Of a stretch of DNA of 64,000 nt, positions 1 to 6,908 are shown piece after piece. The notes beneath the pieces were generated by a model that saw only the letters and a list, made by a program, of their open reading frames with translations, was not told where the DNA came from and ran no database searches. A program made the position numbers and the translations under genes. Origin of the DNA: Mycolicibacterium chitae (lineage in GTDB: Bacteria; Actinomycetota; Actinomycetes; Mycobacteriales; Mycobacteriaceae); NCBI RefSeq assembly GCF_900637205.1, contig NZ_LR134355.1, positions 2,976,001-3,040,000 on the forward strand. Reading direction: 5' to 3'. Each line of letters starts with the position of its first letter. Position 1 is the first letter of the stretch.

Positions 1-720
1 CAGTACGGCACCCTGGCCAACATCCACGGCAACCGGATCGACCTGGGCCTGGGCCGCGCCCCGGGCACCGACATGATGACGGCGCAAGCGCTCAGCCGCT
101 CCTCGGCCGAACCCCAGGCGTTCGCCCAGAGCATCTATGACCTCCAAGGCTGGTTCAGCGCGGACGGCACCGCGCACAGCGCGCCGATCGTCTCGGCCGT
201 GTCGGCCGGCACCGAGGTCCCCATCTGGGTGCTGGGCTCCACCGTCAACGGCGCCGCGATCGCCGCACAGCTGGGCCTGCCGTTCTCGGTCGCCTCGCAC
301 TTCGCGCCCGATCAACTCGACGCGGCGATCCGCACCTACCGCGAGATGTTCTCCACCGAGGCGCCGACCGCTCAGATCGACCAGCCCTATGTGATGGCCG
401 GGATCAACGTGATGGTCGCCGACACCGACGAAGAAGCCCGACGCGAATTCACCGTGGTGCAGCGGATGTTCCTCGACATCCAGCGCAACCGGCGCCGCAA
501 GATCCAGCCGCCGGTGGACCCGGAGACGCTGGCCGCCCAGGGCGGCGGCACCAACCCGATGCTCGAGTTCACCGCGGTGGGCAGCCCGCAGACCGCCAAG
601 GCGCAGCTCGACGAGTTCGTCGAACGCACCGGCGCCGACGAACTGATCACCGTCACCTACGCGTTCGACCCCGCGGTGCGCGACCGGTCACTCGAGCTGC
701 TGGCCAAGACCTGGTTCTGA
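1..720 (+). CDS. LLM-class flavin-dependent oxidoreductase, 5' end cut by window
   Basis: Open reading frame running in from the left edge; the 239 visible codons end at TGA 718-720. The first visible residues include the motif LGLGRAPGTD, typical of the luciferase-like monooxygenase (MsnO8) group. Members bind FMN or F420 and oxidise small substrates in the cytoplasm. The N-terminal strand and the true start lie outside the window. The C-terminal part, with a conserved GSP.T...L.EF helix and a final ADELITVTYAFD strand, is intact. The substrate cannot be deduced. Confidence 0.88.
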   Translation, partial: QYGTLANIHGNRIDLGLGRAPGTDMMTAQALSRSSAEPQAFAQSIYDLQGWFSADGTAHSAPIVSAVSAGTEVPIWVLGSTVNGAAIAAQLGLPFSVASHFAPDQLDAAIRTYREMFSTEAPTAQIDQPYVMAGINVMVADTDEEARREFTVVQRMFLDIQRNRRRKIQPPVDPETLAAQGGGTNPMLEFTAVGSPQTAKAQLDEFVERTGADELITVTYAFDPAVRDRSLELLAKTWF

Positions 721-721
721 G

Positions 722-877
722 CTACTCCCCCAGGTCGCGCCGGTTCAACCGGCGCCGCTTGCCGAGCTTGCGCACGACGGCGACGGGTTCTTTGGTGGCG
801 CGACCGGCGCCGCGCCGCTTGTGCGGTTTACACATCGCGCAGCCGCGCCACGACCGCGAAGGATGCTGAGCCGACAC
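722..877 (-). CDS. small conserved basic protein with CxxC and MCKPHK motif
   Basis: 51-aa reading frame, tail to tail with the oxidoreductase gene (1 nt apart). I chose GTG 877 because AGGGGG lies about 7 nt upstream; a longer ATG form would start at 907. The protein has one CAMC pair followed by KPHK and a very basic C-terminus (RKLGKRRRLNRRD). I recall similar short proteins with MCKPHK in other actinobacteria, but no function. The Cys pair could hold a metal or be redox active; four ligands are not visible, so this is speculative. Confidence 0.55.
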   Translation of the reverse strand: MSAQHPSRSWRGCAMCKPHKRRGAGRATKEPVAVVRKLGKRRRLNRRDLGE

Positions 878-924
878 GTGGACCCCCTGAGGACAACTCC
901 GCGCCAACGGCGAAGAGAGCCACG

Positions 925-1332
925 TTAGTCCGATAGCCCTTGGCGGTCAATCACTTTCGGGGCAGCGCGACGTCGCGTCGCGCCCCACAGCCCCACGCCG
1001 ATCCCGACGACGGCACCGCCGAGGCCCATGACCTGCTGACCGCGCTTCAGATCGCCGTGCACGCTCCAGCCGCCCAACAAGTCCGACGCGTCAGCGCCGC
1101 CGGAGGCCAGAAACCAGCCGCGGGTGTCGCGGCCCCGCAGCGCCGCGCCGGCCAACAGCCCGCCGATGAGCGCGTCGCGGTAGCCCATGGACCGCAGCAG
1201 CAGCCGCGCCGACGGGCCGGGATCCTCGGATTCGCCCCACAGCCGGTTCGCCCGCAGGGGGTCCACCAGGAACGACGCCCCCGAGGCCAGCCGCAGGGCC
1301 CCGACGACGAGTGCTGCGCGGTCGATCGCCAT
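925..1332 (-). CDS. small membrane protein, DUF4267-like
   Basis: 135-aa protein starting MAIDRAALVVGALRLASG. It has an N-terminal hydrophobic helix, a central LRSMGYRDALIGGLL segment and a C-terminal helix GLGGAVVGIGVGLW ending in a basic tail, so three or four membrane helices are likely. The RxxGxRD..IG pattern resembles DUF4267 membrane proteins of actinobacteria. The reading frame extends upstream to 1413, but ATG 1332 fits the hydrophobic start better. Function unknown. Confidence 0.6.
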   Translation of the reverse strand: MAIDRAALVVGALRLASGASFLVDPLRANRLWGESEDPGPSARLLLRSMGYRDALIGGLLAGAALRGRDTRGWFLASGGADASDLLGGWSVHGDLKRGQQVMGLGGAVVGIGVGLWGATRRRAAPKVIDRQGLSD

Positions 1333-1700
1333 GGGGCGAAGCCTAGGAGTTGGGCGCACCCGAGGACGTCGAAGTTGGCTGTTTGGGTTGAACTCGGAAC
1401 GGCAACAGAACATTCACGAACCGAATGCGAAAATCGCCCGAAACTATGGCATAGGTAACAGTTCTGCAACTACAGCAAACATGTCAGGTCGCGAAGCCCT
1501 AATCTGGGGAGACCTGCCGCAGCGGACGTCAGCACAACCCGATGCGACTTCCCAAACCGCCGTTGAACTGGTATTTTCATCGCCATAATCCGCGCACTCC
1601 GGGCCGACAATTGCATTCAAGCCCGTTCGAGATTTGGTAATGCGCGTCACAATTCCCGCGAAGAGTAATCGACGCCGCAAATTTTGCGGGCCCGGAAAAC
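1333..1700. other. 368-nt AT-richer intergenic region
   Basis: No convincing gene on either strand; short frames here have no ribosome site or recognisable motif. The stretch is visibly richer in A/T than its surroundings and separates two divergently transcribed genes, so it should carry both promoters. I could not fix -35/-10 pairs with confidence. Confidence 0.5.
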
Positions 1701-2333
1701 TTGTTGTTAACGTCCCGCCGCATGTTTGCTTTAGCCACGTTGTTGACGCTCGTCAACCAGGTGTCGGGCACGCCCTACGTGCCCGGTGGGGATTCGCCCA
1801 ACGGCACCGATTGCTCGGGCCTGGCCTCCTGGGTCGCCAACGCCGCCTCCGGCCGCCCCATCTACGGGGACCGGTTCCACACCGGCAATCAGGAGCGCGC
1901 CCTGCTCGCCCGTGGCTTCAAGCACGGCACCGCCCCCAACGCTCTGGTGATCGGCTGGAACGGCGGCCACACCGCCGTCACGCTGCCGGACGGCACCCCG
2001 GTCTCCAGCGGTGAGGGCGGCGGCGTCAAGATCGGTGGCGGCGGCGCCTATCAGTCGCAGTTCACCAAGCACATGTATCTGCCGGCGGAGGAAATGGCCG
2101 GTGCCGAGCCGGCTCCCGCGGACCCGATGCTGCCGCCCCCGCCCGCGCCGGTGATCGTCGAGGCCAACACCATGTTGCCGCCGCCTCCCCCGCCGCCGGC
2201 CCCCGCGCCGTTGCCGCCCCCGGGCCCCGAGATCATTCCGGCCGACGCGATGCTCCCGCCGCCGCCCGCCCCGCCGCTGCCGCCGGCAGACCCGATGCTG
2301 CCCCCGCCGCCCCCGGCCCCGGTCGGCATCTAA
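1701..2333 (+). CDS. NlpC/P60-like peptidoglycan hydrolase with proline-rich tail
   Basis: 210 aa from TTG 1701, or 203 aa from ATG 1722. Residues 24-110 resemble the phage-tail/lysin type of NlpC/P60 cysteine peptidase: GTPYVPGG, the nucleophile in TDCSGL (Cys38) and His90 in GGHTAVTL. The N-terminus has SRR followed by a short hydrophobic stretch, perhaps a weak signal peptide. Residues about 138-210 are a low-complexity tail with four or five DPMLPPPP or AMLPPPP units, as in secreted mycobacterial wall proteins. Likely role: cleavage of wall peptides or a related amide. It could also be a domesticated phage lysin module. Confidence 0.7.
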   Translation: MLLTSRRMFALATLLTLVNQVSGTPYVPGGDSPNGTDCSGLASWVANAASGRPIYGDRFHTGNQERALLARGFKHGTAPNALVIGWNGGHTAVTLPDGTPVSSGEGGGVKIGGGGAYQSQFTKHMYLPAEEMAGAEPAPADPMLPPPPAPVIVEANTMLPPPPPPPAPAPLPPPGPEIIPADAMLPPPPAPPLPPADPMLPPPPPAPVGI

Positions 2334-2344
2334 AGACGCATCAT

Positions 2345-3109
2345 CTAAGGCTCGTCGCGGCGCCGCTCGAGTTCGTCGACCAACCGCTGCACTGACTCGC
2401 GCACCTCCGTCGGCACCGGCACCCGGTCGGTGGGATGCGGCAGATACATCGTCATCTCCTCTTCGGGCGCCTCCGGTTGCGCCGCGCCCCTGCGGGCGCG
2501 GGCGCGGCGGCGCCAGATGACGAACACGAACCCGCCGATCCCGGCCAAGGCCAACAGGCCGACGCTGGCCACGGATGCACCGCCGCCGGAATCGTCGGGC
2601 TGCTGAGCCGGTTCGGGCACCTCGACGGGTTCCGGCGCCGTGACCGTGGTGGTCGGCGCCGCGGGCGGTGCGCTGTCACGCTCGCCGAACGCCAGCACCA
2701 CCATCAGCAGGATCAGCAGCGTGGCCAGGACGGCGGCCCCGGTGACCATGATGATGGAGATCCATCGGACGGGCGTGCGCCCCAGGTAGTCGGTGGTCCG
2801 GTAGGACAGCGGGTTGACCACCGGCGCGCTGCCTTCGCCGGGACGGGGCCGCGGCGTGGTCCCGATGACGGCCGCACGCAGCTTCTTCAGCTCGGTGCGC
2901 AGCGCCGCCTCCTCGCCCAGCCACACCGCGTCGTCCATGCGGTGCACCACCTCGGCCACCGCGGGCCAGCGCTCGGGCGGCAACGTCAACCGCACCAGCG
3001 AGGTCAGCGCCACCGAGACTTCGTCGGCCAGCGCGGCGGGAAGGTCATCGGCCACAACGCCGGATCTTAAGCGAGCGGCCCCGTCAACCCAAGGTTGTCG
3101 ATTCGCCAT
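2345..3109 (-). CDS. two-TM protein with CATASP-like N-terminal helical domain
   Basis: 254 aa, start ATG 3109, only 20 nt from the divergent clpC2 start. Residues 30-82 form an amphipathic helical unit (LPPERWPAVAEVVHRMDDAV...EEAALRTELKKL) that recalls CATRA-associated small proteins. TM helix 1 spans about 115-142. A Pro/Thr/Val/Glu-rich exposed linker covers about 145-178, TM helix 2 about 179-199, and a basic then acidic cytoplasmic tail follows. Both termini would be cytoplasmic. The gene shares its upstream DNA with clpC2. Function unknown; the domain assignment is tentative. Confidence 0.6.
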   Translation of the reverse strand: MANRQPWVDGAARLRSGVVADDLPAALADEVSVALTSLVRLTLPPERWPAVAEVVHRMDDAVWLGEEAALRTELKKLRAAVIGTTPRPRPGEGSAPVVNPLSYRTTDYLGRTPVRWISIIMVTGAAVLATLLILLMVVLAFGERDSAPPAAPTTTVTAPEPVEVPEPAQQPDDSGGGASVASVGLLALAGIGGFVFVIWRRRARARRGAAQPEAPEEEMTMYLPHPTDRVPVPTEVRESVQRLVDELERRRDEP

Positions 3110-3128
3110 CGTCAGCCTAGGGTTGACG
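3082..3128 (+). promoter_or_regulatory. clpC2 leaderless promoter flanked by two dyad operators
   Basis: TTGTCG (3095-3100), a 17-nt spacer and TAGGGT (3118-3123) put the start point at or next to ATG 3130. Two related dyads overlap it: CAACC-CAA-GGTTG (3085-3097) and CAGCC-TAG-GGTTG (3113-3125). Read as arms, 3082-3094 and 3116-3128 are inverted copies with 12 of 13 positions matching. The region overlaps the start of the divergent membrane-protein gene. A likely autoregulatory operator for the ClpC2 HTH. Confidence 0.6.
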
Positions 3129-3129
3129 C

Positions 3130-3843
3130 ATGACTCCTCCTCAGCCCGTCAGCCTCGACACCCTCATCCAGGCGATCAAGTCCGTGCACTCCGACTCGCT
3201 CGACCAGCTCACCGACGCCGTCTTGGCCGCCGAGCATCTCGACGAGGTGGCCGACCACCTGATCGGACACTTCGTCGATCAGGCGCGCCGCTCGGGCGCC
3301 TCCTGGACCCAGATCGGCAAGTGCATGGGCGTCACGAAGCAGGCCGCCCAGAAGCGCTTTGTCCCCAAGGCCGACACGATGGACCCCAACGAGGGCTTCG
3401 CCCGCTTCACCCCGCGCGCCCGCACCGCCGTCGTCGCCGCCCAAAGCGCCGCCCGCGCCGGCCGCCACGACGAGATCAGCCCCAACCACCTGATCCTCGG
3501 CCTGCTCGACGACCCCACCGGCCTGGCCCTGACAATCCTGCAGCGCCAGGGAATCGACCTCGACGAGTTGCGCCGGCAAGCGCACGTCGCGCCGGGCAAC
3601 GCCGAACCACCCGAGCTGATCCCGTTCAGCGGAGCCGCCAAGAAGGCGCTGGAACTCACGTTCCGCGAGGCGCTGCGCCTCGGGCACAACTACATCGGCA
3701 CCGAGCACATGGTGTTGGCGCTGCTGGAGTACGAGCACGACGGCGCCGAGCCCGGTCCGCTGCGCCGGATCGGCGTCGACAAGGAAGCCTTCGAGGCCGA
3801 TCTCGCCGCGGCGCTGGCGGCCCTGACGCCACCGGAGGCCTGA
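3130..3843 (+). CDS. clpC2: ClpC2: Clp N-domain protein with helix-turn-helix
   Basis: 237 aa, ortholog of Rv2667 by sequence type and position. Residues about 1-80 contain a helix-turn-helix, with SWTQIGKCMGVTKQAAQKRF as the recognition part. Residues about 90-235 hold two Clp N-terminal repeats (FTPRARTAVVAAQSAAR...ISPNHLILGLL and FSGAAKKALELTFREALRLGHNYIGTEHMVLALL). No AAA+ ATPase is present, so it is not an unfoldase. In M. tuberculosis ClpC2 binds cyclomarin-type ligands through a fold like the ClpC1 N-domain and has been proposed to buffer ClpC1 and control its own expression. The ATG lies 6 nt after a -10 box, so the mRNA is probably leaderless. Confidence 0.93.
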   Translation: MTPPQPVSLDTLIQAIKSVHSDSLDQLTDAVLAAEHLDEVADHLIGHFVDQARRSGASWTQIGKCMGVTKQAAQKRFVPKADTMDPNEGFARFTPRARTAVVAAQSAARAGRHDEISPNHLILGLLDDPTGLALTILQRQGIDLDELRRQAHVAPGNAEPPELIPFSGAAKKALELTFREALRLGHNYIGTEHMVLALLEYEHDGAEPGPLRRIGVDKEAFEADLAAALAALTPPEA

Positions 3844-3899
3844 GCCCGGGCTTTCGGACAACCCGCGATCGCCGCCTGCCGATATGCCATCATGCGTGG

Positions 3900-4406
3900 A
3901 TGCGCCGTTGGTTTATCACCGTCCTGGCAACGCTCTCGGTCGCCGTGCTGGGCGGGGTGTCCGCACCGCTGCTGCCGACGGCGGCCGCGGCCGACATCCC
4001 CATCGGGCGCCTCGGCGAGACGCTGCGGGTGCAGAACGGCGACATGATCGCCGACGTCACCGTCCGCAGCATCGTGCCCTCGGAGATCCCGCCGGGCTTC
4101 GGCTACCCGCCCCGCCCGCCGCGCCATCAGGTGTGGAAGGCCGAGGTGGTGGTGCAGGCCGTGCAGGTGCCCAACCCGTACGCGCTGGCGACCTCGCTGG
4201 TCTTCAACGGGGTGACCCCCACCGGCGACGCCTACCAACCGCGCAACAGCGACGGCCCCGAGGCGTTGAAGAACACCCTGAACAACGCGCCGCAGGGTTC
4301 GACCGTGGCGGGCTTCGTCTATTGGGACTGCTACCGGGACCTGGTCTCCAACGTGGTGATCACCGACAAGACCAGCGGTATCCGCCTGGCCCAGTGGAAC
4401 GTCTGA
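3900..4406 (+). CDS. secreted MPT63-like (DUF1942-type) protein, Rv2668 type
   Basis: 168 aa with a Sec signal peptide: MRRW, a hydrophobic core, and an AAAAD cleavage region near residue 30. The mature part is beta-rich (LGETLRVQNGDMIADVTV, QVWKAEVVVQAVQV, GSTVAGFVYWDCY), matching the Ig-like fold of small secreted mycobacterial antigens. I chose ATG 3900 because it gives the shortest clean signal peptide; ATG 3892 is out of frame. The 3' end overlaps the next gene by 13 nt. Role unknown. Confidence 0.8.
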   Translation: MRRWFITVLATLSVAVLGGVSAPLLPTAAAADIPIGRLGETLRVQNGDMIADVTVRSIVPSEIPPGFGYPPRPPRHQVWKAEVVVQAVQVPNPYALATSLVFNGVTPTGDAYQPRNSDGPEALKNTLNNAPQGSTVAGFVYWDCYRDLVSNVVITDKTSGIRLAQWNV

Positions 4407-4990
4407 GCCCTCGCGTCGTCGCGGCCACCGGCGCCGCCGAGGAACTGACCGAGCTGGCCGACGTTGCGGCCCAGACCTTTCCGCTGGCCTGCCCGCCGGG
4501 TGCGGGTGCCGACGACATCGCGGAGTTCGTCGCCACGCAGCTGTCCGCGCAGCGCTTCGCCGACTACGTCGCCGACCCCGAGCGCGCGGTGTTGCTCGCC
4601 CGCGCCGCCGACGGCCCGATCCTGGGTTACGCCATGCTGATTCGCGGCGTGTCCGACGATCCCGACGTGCAGCGCGCCGTCACCGAGCGGCCGGCCGTCG
4701 AGCTGTCGAAGATGTACGTCCTGCCCCGGGCGCACGGCGGCACGGTGTCCGCGGCGCTGATGACCGCGGCCCTCGCGCACGCGGCGCGGCTGGGTGCCCG
4801 CAGCGTGTGGCTGGGCGTCAACCAGGAAAACCAACGGGCCCAACGGTATTACGCCAAGCACGGGTTCACCATCAGCGGGACCAAGACGTTCATGCTGGGT
4901 TCGCGGCTCGAGCACGACTACGTGATGGTGCGCGAAGTCATGGTGCGCGACACAGCGGATTCATCCGCGACTCGCCGTCACGGCGGATGA
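4394..4990 (+). CDS. GNAT family N-acetyltransferase, Rv2669 type
   Basis: 198 aa from GTG 4394, which overlaps the previous stop; no earlier in-frame start gives a sensible N-terminus. The GNAT core is clear: strand/loop VELSKMYVLPRAHGGTVSAALM (acetyl-CoA site, with the usual RxxGxG/A loop changed to RAHGGT), helix ALAHAARLGARSVWLGVNQENQRAQRYYAKHGF and GTKTFMLGSRLEHDYVM. The enzyme should transfer acetyl from acetyl-CoA to an amine or protein N-terminus; substrate unknown. It is likely translated from the same mRNA as the secreted protein before it. Confidence 0.82.
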   Translation: MERLSPRVVAATGAAEELTELADVAAQTFPLACPPGAGADDIAEFVATQLSAQRFADYVADPERAVLLARAADGPILGYAMLIRGVSDDPDVQRAVTERPAVELSKMYVLPRAHGGTVSAALMTAALAHAARLGARSVWLGVNQENQRAQRYYAKHGFTISGTKTFMLGSRLEHDYVMVREVMVRDTADSSATRRHGG

Positions 4991-5029
4991 CACCGCCGCC
5001 TCGACGAGATGCAGGACCAGAAACCCTGA

Positions 5030-6070
5030 CTAGCCGAGCTCCATTCCGGCCGCGGTCAGCGCCAGCAGCCGCGACGTCGCACGCAGGTACTTCTTGCGGT
5101 ACCCGCCGGTCAGCATCTCCTCGCTGAAGATGGTGTCCAGCTTCGCGCCCGAGGCCACCACCGGCACGCCGGCGTCGTAGAGCCGGTCGGTCAGCGACAC
5201 CAGCCGCAGCGCGACGTTCTGATCGTCGAGCGCGTGCACCCCGGTCAGGTACACCGCCTGCACCCCCTCGATCAGGGTCAGATAGCGCGACGGATGCATG
5301 GTCGCCAGATGCGCGCACAGCGCGTCGAAGTCGTCCAGCGTGGCGCCCTCGACGCGCCCGGCCCGCTCGGCCACCTGCTCGTCGGTCAGCGGCTCGGGCG
5401 CCGGCGGCAGGCCGCGGTGCCGGTAGTCGGGCCCCTCGATGCGCACCGTGGTGAAGATCTGCGACAGCGTGTTGATCTCGCGCAGGAAGTCCTGGGCGGC
5501 AAAGCGACCCTCGCCGAGTTGCTCGGGCAGCGTGTTCGACGTCGCGGCGATCGACACGCCGCGCTCGACCAGTTGCGAGAGCATCCGCGACACCAGCGTG
5601 GTGTTACCCGGGTCGTCGAGTTCGAACTCGTCGATGCAGACCACCACGTAGTCGGCGAGCAACTCGATGCATTCGGTGAAGCCGAACACCCCGGCCAGCT
5701 GGGTCAGCTCGCCGAACGTCGCGAACGCGGCCTTGTTGCCGTCGTCGCCGAACTCCGAGGCCGCCAACGTGAAGTACGTCGAGGCCAACAGGTGCGTCTT
5801 GCCGACGCCGAAACCGCCGTCGAGGTACACGCCCACCCCCGGCAGCACCTCCCGCTTGCCGAACAGCTTCTTCTTACCGGCCCGCCGGGTCAGCGCCTGC
5901 TCGCAGAAGTGCCCGCAGGCGATGACGGCCTCGGCCTGCGACGGCTCCGCGGGATCGGGCCGATAACTGCCGAAGCTGACATCGACAAACGTCGGCGGCG
6001 GAACCAGTTGGGCAATCAACCGTTCCGGCGACACCGTCGGATGCCGGTCCACGAGATGGGGGGCGACCAT
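5030..6070 (-). CDS. zapE: ZapE/AFG1-like AAA ATPase, Rv2670c type
   Basis: 346 aa from ATG 6070; a TTG at 6097 would add nine residues. The Walker A motif is GGFGVGKT (85-92) and Walker B is VVVCIDEFEL. Further conserved parts are SRMLSQLVERG, AATSNTLPEQL, DFLREI and a C-terminal LYDAGVPVVASG helix, which together define ZapE (bacterial AFG1). In E. coli ZapE is linked to Z-ring disassembly; in mitochondria AFG1 helps clear respiratory subunits. The gene is back to back with the ribD-type gene, with 35 nt between start codons. Confidence 0.88.
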   Translation of the reverse strand: MVAPHLVDRHPTVSPERLIAQLVPPPTFVDVSFGSYRPDPAEPSQAEAVIACGHFCEQALTRRAGKKKLFGKREVLPGVGVYLDGGFGVGKTHLLASTYFTLAASEFGDDGNKAAFATFGELTQLAGVFGFTECIELLADYVVVCIDEFELDDPGNTTLVSRMLSQLVERGVSIAATSNTLPEQLGEGRFAAQDFLREINTLSQIFTTVRIEGPDYRHRGLPPAPEPLTDEQVAERAGRVEGATLDDFDALCAHLATMHPSRYLTLIEGVQAVYLTGVHALDDQNVALRLVSLTDRLYDAGVPVVASGAKLDTIFSEEMLTGGYRKKYLRATSRLLALTAAGMELG

Positions 6071-6105
6071 GGCCAGAACTGTAGCCACGTGCTGCAATCG
6101 TCTTC

Positions 6106-6879
6106 ATGCCCGAACCTGTCGCTGGGACACAACTCACACTCTTGGGCGGGACCGGGCTCGTCGACGAGCAACGGCTTTGCGACCTCTACTCCTACCCGGA
6201 TCGGCTGACTCGCTGCTGGGTGCGGTCCAACTTCATCACCAGCATCGACGGCGGGGCCAGCGCCGACGGCAAGTCCGGTGGGCTCGGCAGCCCCGGTGAT
6301 CGCGCGCTGTTCGCGCTGATGCGTGAACTCGCCGACGTCGTGGTGGTCGGCGCCGGCACCGTGCGGGTGGAGAACTACGGCGGGGCCAAGCTCTCGGCCG
6401 CGGCGCGCCAGACCCGGCAGGCCCGCGGACAGGCGGAGGTCCCGCCGATCGCCATCGTCACCCGCTCCGGCGACCTGGACCGCGATATGCGGGTGTTCAC
6501 CGACACCGAGGTCACCCCGCTGGTGCTGACCGCGACGGTCGCGCTCGAGGCCACCCGCGCGCGCCTGGGCGCCGCGGCCGAGGTGATCGACTGCTCGGCC
6601 AAAGATGCGGGCGCCGTGGACATTCCGACGATGCTGACGACGCTGGCCGGGCGCGGGCTGCTGCGGGTGCTCACCGAGGGCGGCCCCCGCCTGCACGGCA
6701 GCTTCATCGACGCGGGCCTGCTCGACGAGCTGTGCCTGTCGCTGGCACCGACATTGCTGGGCGGGCAGGCACCGCGCATCGCGGCCGGTCCGGGGCAGGC
6801 CCACACCGCGTTGCGACGCGCGCATCTGCTCGCCGACGACGCCGGCTATCTCTACACCCGCTACGTGCGCAACCAGTGA
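6106..6879 (+). CDS. ribD: RibD C-terminal type pyrimidine/dihydrofolate reductase, Rv2671 type
   Basis: 257 aa, a single reductase domain without the deaminase domain of bifunctional RibD. Visible features are NFITSIDGGAS, the NADPH loop DVVVVGAGTVRVENYGG, and RGLLRVLTEGGPRLHGSFIDAGLLDELCL. Family knowledge: it reduces the ribosylamino-pyrimidinone in riboflavin synthesis, and the M. tuberculosis ortholog can act as a substitute dihydrofolate reductase, giving resistance to para-aminosalicylic acid when overexpressed. Start ATG 6106 is 35 nt from the divergent zapE start, so expression is set by a short shared promoter region. Confidence 0.88.
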   Translation: MPEPVAGTQLTLLGGTGLVDEQRLCDLYSYPDRLTRCWVRSNFITSIDGGASADGKSGGLGSPGDRALFALMRELADVVVVGAGTVRVENYGGAKLSAAARQTRQARGQAEVPPIAIVTRSGDLDRDMRVFTDTEVTPLVLTATVALEATRARLGAAAEVIDCSAKDAGAVDIPTMLTTLAGRGLLRVLTEGGPRLHGSFIDAGLLDELCLSLAPTLLGGQAPRIAAGPGQAHTALRRAHLLADDAGYLYTRYVRNQ

Positions 6880-6908
6880 CCGCCGCACCCCTCGCTACGC
6901 TTGGCGGC

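Noticed and set aside
5030-6097. ZapE starting at TTG 6097
   Set aside because: The TTG form lacks a good ribosome site and extends toward the ribD start; ATG 6070 preferred, but not proven.
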